Positions 17,133 to 24,920 of a stretch of DNA of 64,000 nt are shown here, in pieces. Made by a program: the position numbers and the translations under genes. The stretch lies in the NCBI GenBank assembly GCA_902763085.1, contig CACWQW010000013.1:1-64000 (forward strand). Reading direction: 5' to 3'. This stretch comes from Dongibacter bovis (GTDB lineage: Bacteria > Bacillota > Negativicutes > Selenomonadales > Selenomonadaceae). A model generated the notes under the pieces. That model was not told the DNA's origin. It ran no database searches and saw only the letters and a list, made by a program, of their open reading frames with translations. The first letter of the stretch is position 1, and each line of letters begins with the position of its first letter.

Positions 17133-17282
17133 TCAGTTCCGCTTCCGCGTGTCCTTCCCTCTCGCCTTGATGCCCCGCACGCACGACCTGCCGAGCCACC
17201 AGAGCGACCAGAGGAGGTTCGCGGCGAGGTTGCCGAGGCGGGCGCGGCGCCCGCGCGGGGCGAGACGGTTACGCCTCCGCAT
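17133..17282 (-). CDS. Possible 49-residue basic protein after clpC
   Basis: An ATG overlapping the last codons of clpC (with GGAAG just upstream) opens a frame for a very arginine-rich peptide with one hydrophobic stretch (LGNLAANLLWSLWWLG). It ends before the operon terminator, so it would be on the ctsR-clpC mRNA. No family is recognised. High GC gives many chance frames, so this could be spurious. Confidence 0.3.
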   Translation of the reverse strand: MRRRNRLAPRGRRARLGNLAANLLWSLWWLGRSCVRGIKARGKDTRKRN

Positions 17283-19815
17283 GAGCGGCTTCCGCAGCGG
17301 GTGTGGGTGCAGGCGCTTCTGCAGCGTCTGCGTGCGCGCCCTTGGCAGGCGCACCGCCCTTGCCCGCCTTCGGCTTTTTCACCTTGGCGACGAAATCGAG
17401 CACGTCGCCGGTCTTCTTGACGTAGATGGTCTCGCCCGCCTTGAACTTGCGCGCGAGGAGCTGCTCGGCGAGCGGGTCCTCGATGAGGCGCTGGATGGCG
17501 CGCTTGAGCGGACGCGCACCGTACTTGAAGTCCGTGCCCTTCTCGACGAGCTTGTTCTTCGCCGCGGGGCTGATCTCGAGCGAAAGGCCGCGCTCCGCGA
17601 GGCGGTCCTTGACGCCGCGCAGGAGGATGTCGACGATCTTCGCGAGCTCGGCGCGTCCGAGCGGGTGGAAGACGATGAGCTCATCGATGCGGTTGAGGAA
17701 CTCCGGCTTGAAGATGCGCTTGACCTCGTCGAGCACGCGCTTCTTCGCGTCGGCGTGACGATCCTCGTCCGTCTCCTCCTTCGTCGCGAAACCGAGCGCC
17801 GGCGGCGCCTGCCGCAGGAAGTTCGCGCCCGCGTTGCTCGTCATGATGATGACGGTGTTGCGGAAGTCGACAGTGCGGCCCTGTCCATCGGTCAGGCGGC
17901 CATCCTCGAGCACCTGCAGCAGCAGGTTGAAGACATCGGGGTGCGCCTTCTCGATCTCGTCGAGCAGGATGATGCTGTAGGGTTTCCTGCGCACGGCGTC
18001 CGTGAGCTGTCCGCCCTCCTCGTAGCCGACGTAGCCCGGAGGCGCGCCGACCATGCGCGAGACGGAGTATTTCTCCATGTACTCAGACATGTCGAACCGC
18101 AGGATGCTGTCCTCGCTGCCGAAGAGCACCTCGGCAAGCGTGCGCGCGAGCTCCGTCTTGCCGACGCCCGTCGGGCCGAGGAAGAGGAACGAGCCGATGG
18201 GACGCTTTGGGTCCTTGAGCCCAGAGCGCGCACGGCGCACAGCTTTCGAGACCGCCTGGACGGCCTCCTCCTGCCCCACGACGCGCCGCGAGAGCGTGCG
18301 CTCCATGTGCAGCAGCCGGTCGGATTCCTTCGCGGCGATGCGGCGCACGGGGATGCCCGTCCAAAGGGCGACGACGTCGGCGATATCGTTCGCCGTGACC
18401 GTGATGGGCGTCTCTTCCTTTTTCTCCCAGCGCTTCTTCGCCGCCTCCAGCTCCTCCTTGAGATGTTTCTCCGCATCGCGCAGGTGCGCGGCGCGCTCGT
18501 AGTCCTGCGAGGTGATCGCCGCCTCCTTGTCGTTCGTGAGGCGCGAGAGGCGCTCCTCGACCTCCTTGACTTCCTGCGGCTGCTCGACCATCTTCATGCG
18601 AACTTTCGACGCGGCCTCATCCATGACATCGATGGCCTTGTCCGGCAAAAACCGGTCCTGGATGTAGCGATGGCTGAGCTTGACGGCCGCGACGATGGCG
18701 TCGTCCTGGATCTTCGCGCGGTGGAACGCCTCGTATTTGTCGCGCAGCCCCTTGAGGATGGCGATGGCGTCCGTCGTCGATGGCTCCTCGACCATGATGG
18801 TCTGGAACCGTCGCGAGAGCGCTGCGTCCTTCTCGAGGTGCTTCTTGTACTCATCGAGCGTCGTCGCGCCGATGATCTGGATCTCGCCGCGCGAGAGCGC
18901 GGGCTTCAAGATGTTCGCCGCGTCGAGCGCACCCTCGGCGGCGCCCGCACCGACGAGCGTGTGCATCTCGTCGATGAAGAGGATCACGTCCCCCGTGCGG
19001 CGGATCTCGTCGATGACGCCCTTGAGGCGCTCCTCGAACTCCCCGCGGTACTTCGCGCCCGCGACGAGCGAGGCCATCGAGAGGGAGTAGACGCGCTTAT
19101 CCTGCAGCATGTACGGGACGGAGCCCTCGACGATGCGCTGCGCGAGCCCTTCGGCGATTGCCGTCTTGCCGACGCCCGGCTCGCCGATGAGGATGGGATT
19201 GTTCTTCGTGCGGCGCGAGAGGATCTGGATCACGCGCTGGATCTCCTTCTCGCGCCCGATCACGGGGTCCATCTTCTCCTGGCGCGCCATGTCGTTGAGG
19301 TTCCTGCCATAGCGGTTGAGGAGCGGCGTCGCGTTCTTCTTGCCCGTGACATTCCCCTGCGCATCGAGTGCCTCCGGGTCCTTCGCGTCGAGGAGGTTGT
19401 AGACGGTCGCGCGCAGCGTCTCGAGCTCGACGCCCATCGACTCGATGACGCGCGCGCCCGCGCTCGACTCCTCGCTCAGGAGCCCGAGCAGGATGTGCTC
19501 CGTGCCCACGTATTTATGACCGAGTCGCTGCGCCTCGCGCATGCTCATCTCCATCACGTGCTTCGCAAGCGGCGTGTAGTACGGGTTGTCCGAGGGGTAC
19601 TGCTCTTCCTGCTCGAGGACGTTCTCCACCTGCTGGCGCACGGCGGCGAACTCGAGCCCGACGGCGCGGAGCGCCTTCGCGGCAATGCTCTCTTGCTCGT
19701 GCAGCAGCCCGAGCAGGATGTGCTCCGTGCCGATGTAGTCCTGCTGGAGTTCCTGCGCCTCGTACTGTGCGAATTCGATCGCATGCACGGCGCGGTTCGT
19801 GAATCTTCCCTGCAT
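17269..19815 (-). CDS. clpC: AAA+ unfoldase ClpC
   Basis: Hsp100 unfoldase of 848 residues that feeds arginine-phosphorylated and damaged proteins to ClpP. Domains in order: Clp N-domain repeats ([27 protein letters not shown] twice), AAA1 with Walker [15 protein letters not shown], a UVR/middle region ([19 protein letters not shown]), AAA2 with Walker [12 protein letters not shown], and the C-terminal D2 domain ending in an Ala/Pro-rich tail. It is the last main gene of the CtsR-controlled operon and starts at the mcsB stop. Confidence 0.97.
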   Translation of the reverse strand: MQGRFTNRAVHAIEFAQYEAQELQQDYIGTEHILLGLLHEQESIAAKALRAVGLEFAAVRQQVENVLEQEEQYPSDNPYYTPLAKHVMEMSMREAQRLGHKYVGTEHILLGLLSEESSAGARVIESMGVELETLRATVYNLLDAKDPEALDAQGNVTGKKNATPLLNRYGRNLNDMARQEKMDPVIGREKEIQRVIQILSRRTKNNPILIGEPGVGKTAIAEGLAQRIVEGSVPYMLQDKRVYSLSMASLVAGAKYRGEFEERLKGVIDEIRRTGDVILFIDEMHTLVGAGAAEGALDAANILKPALSRGEIQIIGATTLDEYKKHLEKDAALSRRFQTIMVEEPSTTDAIAILKGLRDKYEAFHRAKIQDDAIVAAVKLSHRYIQDRFLPDKAIDVMDEAASKVRMKMVEQPQEVKEVEERLSRLTNDKEAAITSQDYERAAHLRDAEKHLKEELEAAKKRWEKKEETPITVTANDIADVVALWTGIPVRRIAAKESDRLLHMERTLSRRVVGQEEAVQAVSKAVRRARSGLKDPKRPIGSFLFLGPTGVGKTELARTLAEVLFGSEDSILRFDMSEYMEKYSVSRMVGAPPGYVGYEEGGQLTDAVRRKPYSIILLDEIEKAHPDVFNLLLQVLEDGRLTDGQGRTVDFRNTVIIMTSNAGANFLRQAPPALGFATKEETDEDRHADAKKRVLDEVKRIFKPEFLNRIDELIVFHPLGRAELAKIVDILLRGVKDRLAERGLSLEISPAAKNKLVEKGTDFKYGARPLKRAIQRLIEDPLAEQLLARKFKAGETIYVKKTGDVLDFVAKVKKPKAGKGGAPAKGAHADAAEAPAPTPAAEAAHAEA

Positions 19816-20915
19816 TATGTGTCCTGCCTCCTCTCTCCCGGATGGGCGGCGAGGGCCTTGCGCACCGTCTCCGCCCGCAGTTTGTCAAGCTCTCCCGACG
19901 ACATATTCTCCGTGCCCGCGAGGCTCTCGAGCCAGCTCGCGCGGCTGCCGATGAGGATCTCCGGATAGCACTCCGCCGAGACCTCCTTGATGAGCCGCAT
20001 ATCGATGCCGAGCCGCACCTTCGAGAAGAGCGTGAGCACCTCTTTCTCCGTGAGCAGGCGCGCGTAGCGCAGCGTGCCATAGGCACGCCAGATGCCATCC
20101 TCGAGATGTTCCTTCATGTAGAGGGAGAGCGCCTTGCGCGCGCGTCGCTCGTGCGCGATGATCTCCGTCACGGCGCTCTTGACGTTGTCGAGGATCTCCT
20201 GCTCGCTGAAGCCGAGCGTGAGCTGGTTCGACACCTGGAAGAGGTTCCCGACGACCTCCTTGTCGTCGCCGTAGAGGGCGCGCAGGGAGAGGCCGAGCTG
20301 CTGGGAGATGTTGATGATGTTGTTGATGTTGCGCGTGTAGACGAGGCCCGGCAGATGGAGCACGACCGAGGCGCGCAGCCCCGTGCCGAGATTCGTCGGG
20401 CACGACGTGAGGTAGCCCATCTTCTCATCGAACGCGAGGTCGAGCTGCCCCTCGATGGCGTCGTCGATCGCCGAGGCGGCCTCGTAGGCGCGCTCGAGGT
20501 CGAGACCGGCGCGCATGCTCTGGATGCGCAGATGGTCCTCCTCATTGACGAGCACCCCCATGCTCGCATCATCCGCGAGGAACGCCACGCGGTCCTGCGG
20601 GTTCTTCACGAGGTTCTTCGTGATGAGGCGCTTGTCGACGAGCACCTCGCGCTGGAGCTTCGTGAGCTTGTCGATCGCGTAGCGCGAGAAATGCTGCTGC
20701 GTCGCAGCGGAGACCGCTGGCATCGCGCCGTCCGTGAGCTGCAGCACGGCGGCGAGCTGCTCGAAATCCGCGCGGTTCGGGAACGGGATCTTGCGGAAAT
20801 TGCGCGCGAGGCGCACGCGGCTTGAGAGCACGACATCGCTCTCCGGCGCCTTGCTCGTGAGCCAAGGCAGGCAATTCGCGTGGAAAACATCCCCGGCGCT
20901 TTCATTCTGCAGCAT
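19815..20915 (-). CDS. mcsB: Protein arginine kinase McsB
   Basis: Phosphorylates arginine residues of CtsR and of misfolded proteins, marking them for ClpCP. The 366-residue guanidino-kinase fold shows VLSSRVRLARNFRKIPFPN, EDHLRIQSMRAG and TSCPTNLGTGLRASVVLHLPG (substrate and nucleotide loops). Two ATGs are possible three codons apart; the second is used here because AAGGGG lies at a better distance. The start overlaps the end of mcsA, so the two are translationally coupled. Confidence 0.95.
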   Translation of the reverse strand: MLQNESAGDVFHANCLPWLTSKAPESDVVLSSRVRLARNFRKIPFPNRADFEQLAAVLQLTDGAMPAVSAATQQHFSRYAIDKLTKLQREVLVDKRLITKNLVKNPQDRVAFLADDASMGVLVNEEDHLRIQSMRAGLDLERAYEAASAIDDAIEGQLDLAFDEKMGYLTSCPTNLGTGLRASVVLHLPGLVYTRNINNIINISQQLGLSLRALYGDDKEVVGNLFQVSNQLTLGFSEQEILDNVKSAVTEIIAHERRARKALSLYMKEHLEDGIWRAYGTLRYARLLTEKEVLTLFSKVRLGIDMRLIKEVSAECYPEILIGSRASWLESLAGTENMSSGELDKLRAETVRKALAAHPGERRQDT

Positions 20916-21450
20916 GTGCCTCATCCCCTTCCTGCTGCGCGAGTTTCTTCTCGAGGGCGCGGATCTGGTCGCGGTACTCCGCCGCCTGCTCGTACGCCTC
21001 CTGCGCCACGGCGTCCTTGAGCGCCGCGCGCAGCACCTCGATCTCGTGCTTCGTCTCGAGGCGGCCGCCCGTGCGGTGCGGAATCTTCCCGCTGTGCACG
21101 CTCGACCCGTGGATGCGACGAAGCAGCGGCTCGAGCTGCGTGCGGAACGTATCGTAGCAGACGCTGCAGCCGATCTTGCCCGTCTGTTGGAAATCACGGT
21201 AGCGCATGCCGCAGTTTGGGCAGACGAGGTCTGCCCCCGCGGGCTCGCTGTCCTCCTGCGGGCGCGGCGTGTTGCTGAACACACCCTTGAGGAAATCGTT
21301 CACCGACATCGCGCGTTCATGCGGTGCGAACATCTCATTGCCATATTTTTGCGCGCAATCCTCGCAGAGATTCTTCTCCACGCGGCCGTTCGGTCCGATC
21401 TGCACGATATGGACCACGGCCTCCTTCTTGCCACAATCATCACAAAGCAT
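20902..21450 (-). CDS. mcsA: McsA, activator of McsB
   Basis: Zinc-binding partner of McsB, 182 residues. Two pairs of CxxC motifs form zinc sites (CDDCGKKEA with CEDCAQKY, and CPNCGMRYRDF with CSVCYDTF). A C-terminal UVR motif (AVAQEAYEQAAEYRDQIRAL) matches the ClpC-contacting region of the family. It lies between ctsR and mcsB in the standard Firmicutes order. Confidence 0.93.
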   Translation of the reverse strand: MLCDDCGKKEAVVHIVQIGPNGRVEKNLCEDCAQKYGNEMFAPHERAMSVNDFLKGVFSNTPRPQEDSEPAGADLVCPNCGMRYRDFQQTGKIGCSVCYDTFRTQLEPLLRRIHGSSVHSGKIPHRTGGRLETKHEIEVLRAALKDAVAQEAYEQAAEYRDQIRALEKKLAQQEGDEAHAAE

Positions 21451-21494
21451 TTGGTATCCTCCCTCTGCGAGCTATTTCTTCTCCCTCTCTGCCG

Positions 21495-21959
21495 CTAGGA
21501 GAACTTCTCCAGCGTCAGCAGGAGCGCCTGGATCATCTGCACCTTCTCCGACACATCCATCGTCGGCGAGTGGAAGAGCCCGTCGATGACCTGCATGCAG
21601 AGCGCTGCCTCACGCTGGGTAATGAGCTCATGCTGCTGCAGATAGTTCATCATGCTCTCTACCTCACCGTACGTCGTATCGCCCGTGATCTTGCTGCGCA
21701 TATCGGCGAAGATGAGGTTCTTCACTTGCTGCTGGTCCGGCACCTGCACGATGCGGATGTAGCCGCCGAGGCCGCGCCGCGACTCGACGACGAAGCCCTT
21801 GTCCTGCGTGAAGCGCGTCGAAAGCACATAGCTGATCTGCGACGGCGCGCAGGAAATCTTATCCGCGATATCCGTGCGGCGGAGCTCCACCTTGCCGTCC
21901 TGCTGCTGCGCGAGCTGCTGGCGGATATACGCTTCGATCAAGTCTGCAATGTTGCTCAT
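21495..21959 (-). CDS. ctsR: Class III stress repressor CtsR
   Basis: DNA-binding repressor of clp genes, 154 residues. The N-terminal winged helix reads MSNIADLIEAYIRQQL...ISCAPSQISYVLSTRFT, followed by the wing ESRRGLGGYIRI containing the conserved RGGGG-like glycine loop. The C-terminal domain is the McsB/ClpC-regulated part. An ATG after AGGTGG is chosen over a GTG three codons earlier. First gene of its own operon, with a heptad operator over the start of transcription. Confidence 0.95.
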   Translation of the reverse strand: MSNIADLIEAYIRQQLAQQQDGKVELRRTDIADKISCAPSQISYVLSTRFTQDKGFVVESRRGLGGYIRIVQVPDQQQVKNLIFADMRSKITGDTTYGEVESMMNYLQQHELITQREAALCMQVIDGLFHSPTMDVSEKVQMIQALLLTLEKFS

Positions 21960-21984
21960 AAGAACCACCTTCCAACATTGTTCA

Positions 21985-21999
21985 TTGACTATTTGACTT
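21985..21999. promoter_or_regulatory. CtsR operator (tandem heptads)
   Basis: On the minus strand AGTCAAATAGTCAAT lies just downstream of the ctsR -10 box. It contains two AGTCAA units with a period of 8 bases. The published CtsR consensus has tandem GGTCAAA-like heptads with a period of 10, so this is a shortened variant. Position and half-site identity support autoregulation. Confidence 0.6.
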
Positions 22000-22012
22000 T
22001 TATCTATCCCCT

Positions 22013-22041
22013 ATTATAGAGACCCCGGCGCGATTTGGCAA
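22013..22041 (-). promoter_or_regulatory. Promoter of ctsR-mcsA-mcsB-clpC
   Basis: TTGCCA, 17 bases, TATAAT on the minus strand, directly before the CtsR heptads. Confidence 0.75.
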
Positions 22042-22065
22042 GGAAAAATTCCCGCGCCGAGACGC

Positions 22066-22097
22066 GAAAGAGCCGCCCCTCACAGTCGAGGGACGGC
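22066..22097 (-). terminator. Terminator of gdhA
   Basis: Minus-strand hairpin GCCGTCCCTC / GAGGGGCGGC followed by TCTTTC, about 45 bases past the gdhA stop and just before the ctsR promoter. The T-run is weak. Confidence 0.6.
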
Positions 22098-22140
22098 CCT
22101 TCCTATCCTATGGACGCTATAGCAGACGCGCTGCCACGCC

Positions 22141-23505
22141 TCACACGAGACCCTGTGCGAGCATGACCTCAGCGACCTTGCTGAACGCCGTGATGTTCGC
22201 GCCGGAGACGAGATCGTCCGGGTCTGCGTACTTCTCCGCGTTCTTCTTTGCGTTCTCGTAGATGTTCTTCATGATGCCCTGGAGCTTGCCATCGACTTCC
22301 TCAAACGTCCACTGCAGACGCTCGGAGTTCTGCGCCATCTCGAGCGCCGAGACGGCGACACCGCCGGCATTCGCTGCCTTCGCGGGAGCGAAGAGGACCT
22401 TGTGCTCCTGGAAATACGCGATCGCATCGAGCGTGGACGGCATGTTCGCGCCCTCGCCGACCGCCGTGACGCCGTTCGCGACGAGCGCCTTGGCGCTCTC
22501 GAGATCAATCTCGCCCTGCGTCGCGCACGGCAGCGCGACGTCGCACTTCACGGTCCAGACGCCCTTGCAGCCCTCATGGTACTCTGCCTTGGGATGCGTC
22601 TCGACATACTCCTTGATGCGGCCGCGGCGCACCTGCTTGATTTCCTTCACGGCGTCGAGGTCGATGCCGTCCGGATCGTAGACATAGCCGTTCGAGTCGG
22701 AGCAGGTCACGACCTTCGCGCCGAAGCTCTGCGCCTTCTCGATGGCGTACTGCGCGACGTTGCCCGCGCCGGAGACGACGAGCGTCTTGCCCGCAAGATC
22801 GATGCCCTTCGCGTCGAGCATGTTCTTCACGAAATACAGGAGGCCGTAGCCCGTCGCCTCCGTGCGCGCGAGCGAGCCCCAGCAGTCGACGCGCTTGCCC
22901 GTGAGGACGCCCGCGTCATAGCTGTCGCGGATGCGCTTGTACTGACCGAAGAGATAGCCGATCTCACGACCACCGACGCCGATATCCCCCGCGGGCACGT
23001 CGACGTCCGGGCCGATGTGGCGGTAGAGCTCCGTCATGAAGCTCTGGCAGAAATGCATGACCTCGTTGTCGGACTTGCCGTGCGGATCAAAGTCCGAGCC
23101 GCCCTTCGCGCCGCCGATGGGCAGGCCCGTGAGCGCGTTCTTGAACACCTGCTCGAACGCGAGGAATTTCAAAATATCGAGGTTGACGCTCGGATGGAAG
23201 CGCAGACCGCCCTTGTAGGGGCCGAGCGCGCTGCTCATCTGGACGCGGAACCCGCGGTTCACCTGGATTTCACCCTTGTCATCCTGCCAGGGGACGCGGA
23301 ACATGACGACGCGTTCCGGCTCGACCATGCGCTCGAGCAGCTTGTGCTGCTCGTAATTCGGATGCCGGTCGAGGACCGGTGCGACGGTCTTCAGGACTTC
23401 CGTGACAGTGTCTTTGAAATGCGTCTGTCCCGGGTCCTTCTTCGATACGAGATCCAACACGGACTGGATGTACTTTTTGCTGTCTGACAAGGTCAGGGAT
23501 GGCAC
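22141..23505 (-). CDS. gdhA: Glutamate dehydrogenase, hexameric 50-kDa type (NADP-type GdhA)
   Basis: Interconverts glutamate with 2-oxoglutarate and ammonia. The 454-residue length and an N-terminal extension (SDSKKYIQSVLDLVSKKDPG) match the bacterial/fungal NADP-dependent class. Active-site segments are GPYKGGLRFHPSVN, the catalytic-lysine region LPIGGAKGGSDFDP and the Rossmann loop VVSGAGNVAQYA. GTG is taken as start because an in-frame stop lies just upstream, but its ribosome site is poor. A well-placed AGGGATTGC-ATG 11 bases upstream is in another frame. It is monocistronic, with operator-like palindromes before the promoter. Confidence 0.95.
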   Translation of the reverse strand: MPSLTLSDSKKYIQSVLDLVSKKDPGQTHFKDTVTEVLKTVAPVLDRHPNYEQHKLLERMVEPERVVMFRVPWQDDKGEIQVNRGFRVQMSSALGPYKGGLRFHPSVNLDILKFLAFEQVFKNALTGLPIGGAKGGSDFDPHGKSDNEVMHFCQSFMTELYRHIGPDVDVPAGDIGVGGREIGYLFGQYKRIRDSYDAGVLTGKRVDCWGSLARTEATGYGLLYFVKNMLDAKGIDLAGKTLVVSGAGNVAQYAIEKAQSFGAKVVTCSDSNGYVYDPDGIDLDAVKEIKQVRRGRIKEYVETHPKAEYHEGCKGVWTVKCDVALPCATQGEIDLESAKALVANGVTAVGEGANMPSTLDAIAYFQEHKVLFAPAKAANAGGVAVSALEMAQNSERLQWTFEEVDGKLQGIMKNIYENAKKNAEKYADPDDLVSGANITAFSKVAEVMLAQGLV

Positions 23506-23545
23506 GAATGTTCATGCAATCCCTGCGGCAGCCCCTAATACAACA

Positions 23546-23614
23546 GTGTACGTTGTTACCAAGTTGAAGTATACTATATTCCACGGGAAATGTATACATG
23601 TATTTTTGTATACT
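23546..23614. promoter_or_regulatory. gdhA upstream region with repeated GTATAC/GTGTAC palindromes
   Basis: This 70-base stretch contains GTGTAC (23546), AGTATACT (23568-23575), ATGTATACAT (23590-23599) and TTGTATAC (23606-23613). The core TGTATACATG is identical to that upstream of the TAXI operon. The likely -10 boxes (TATAGT or TATACT) have no good -35 partner, which fits a promoter that depends on an activator bound here. Confidence 0.45.
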
Positions 23615-23652
23615 TACTATAAACTTCAAGCATAGTTCCCCGTCCCAGTGTC

Positions 23653-24816
23653 TCACTGCGCGCCGGTCGCATCCTGCGCCGTGATATCGACATGGATTCC
23701 TGCCGCCCCTTCCGCAACAGTGCCATCCCCCTGCAGACGGTAACGCTCAGCCGCCGCGAGGGCCTGGCGCGCCGTCGTGCGGTAGGGCGCCTTGCCTGAG
23801 GCGCGGCGGCGCTCCTCCGTCCCGGAAGCGAGCGCGTCGAGCGCGCTCTCCGGAAGTGCATCGTAGTCCTCGGAGTTCACGAACTTCTTCCACTCATCCT
23901 GGATGGCCGCGAACATGTAGAGATACTTCTCCTCCACGGGAGGCTTCGCGTCCTTCGCGCTCTCGAGCTGGCCGGGGGCAACGGCGCGGTTCGCCTGCTG
24001 CTCGGAGAGACGCTCCGCGCGCTGCGCCGCCACGCGCTCGCTCTGCGCCTGCGTCCCCTGCGGCGCATCGTCTCCTGCCGCAATCTGGCCGTCTGCCGCC
24101 TCGCCGCCATGCACAGCCGCGGAGGCAGCGTCCTGCGATCCAGCCGCTGCGCCAATAGGAGACGCCGCCCCCTGCGCGCTTTTTCCTGCGCCTGCCGCCG
24201 CGGGAGACGACGACCCCGCTTCAGGCAACGCCGCAGAATCGGCAGCAGATATCCCCGTCTCTCCCGCCGCACTCACTCCGGACGCGTCGGCCGCGCCGCT
24301 CGCGCCCATATCCGCCACCGTGCCGGCAGAAGCAGCAGCGCCGGCTGGTGATGCGCCCGCGCCCATAGCGCCGCTCATCGCCGCGTCGGCCGAGCCGTAT
24401 TTCGACTCATTCATCGCCTGCGTCGCGACCTTGAGTTGTGCTGCGGCGACGGCGCGCTGCGCCTCCTCCTTCGTCTTCGCCTGCTTGAGCGCGCTCTGCA
24501 GCTCCGCGCGCGTCTCCTGCGCCTGCTTCGCCTTCGTGTAGAGGTCGGGATCCTTTTCCTTGAGGTACTTGAGCTCATTGGCCGAGAGCTCCTGGCCGCG
24601 CCGCAGCTTCTGCATGATGATGCTCGTGCGCGTATCGTCCGAAACATCCTTTTTCTTCTTCGTCTTCTGCGCCGCGAGATTCTGCTCCGTCATCTGACGG
24701 TTCCACGCCGCCTGCTGCTCTTTGAGGCTCTTGCCCGTCCTGAGCTTCGTCTTGGCCTGCAGGCGCAGGTCTTGCATCTGCAGATAGCTGCCGATGGTGC
24801 CGATTCCTTCCAGCAT
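23653..24816 (-). CDS. Conserved protein of unknown function with Ala/Gly-rich centre
   Basis: 387 residues without signal peptide or membrane helix. The N-terminal ~120 residues are charged and helical (IIMQKLRRGQELSANELKYL, ETRAELQSALKQAKTKEE); this block resembles short conserved stretches in uncharacterised Clostridia and Negativicutes proteins. A low-complexity Ala/Gly/Ser region (about 145-275) follows. The C-terminal ~110 residues (EEKYLYMFAAIQDEWKKFVN, YRTTARQALAAAERYRL) look folded again. ATG follows GGAGGAATGCATC. No function is proposed. Confidence 0.7.
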   Translation of the reverse strand: MLEGIGTIGSYLQMQDLRLQAKTKLRTGKSLKEQQAAWNRQMTEQNLAAQKTKKKKDVSDDTRTSIIMQKLRRGQELSANELKYLKEKDPDLYTKAKQAQETRAELQSALKQAKTKEEAQRAVAAAQLKVATQAMNESKYGSADAAMSGAMGAGASPAGAAASAGTVADMGASGAADASGVSAAGETGISAADSAALPEAGSSSPAAAGAGKSAQGAASPIGAAAGSQDAASAAVHGGEAADGQIAAGDDAPQGTQAQSERVAAQRAERLSEQQANRAVAPGQLESAKDAKPPVEEKYLYMFAAIQDEWKKFVNSEDYDALPESALDALASGTEERRRASGKAPYRTTARQALAAAERYRLQGDGTVAEGAAGIHVDITAQDATGAQ

Positions 24817-24838
24817 GATGCATTCCTCCATGAATGAC

Positions 24839-24862
24839 AAAAGGGCACCCTGAGAGGTACCC
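24839..24862 (-). terminator. Terminator of the helicase operon
   Basis: Minus-strand stem GGGTACC / GGTGCCC (one G-U pair) with a 6-base loop, then TTTT, located past the helicase stop and just before the ribosome site of the next gene. Confidence 0.6.
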
Positions 24863-24920
24863 TCTTTTCTTTCTCTCTACTTATTTTATCGACAAAGCGC
24901 AGCGTTTCCTTAACTCTCCC

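Noticed and set aside
16300-19968. Very long open frame on the plus strand opposite radA and clpC
   Set aside because: It is antisense to two unmistakable genes, has biased Arg/Glu/Leu/Asp composition typical of high-GC shadow frames, and no ribosome site. Similar long plus-strand frames opposite the histidine kinase, comEC and others were rejected for the same reason.
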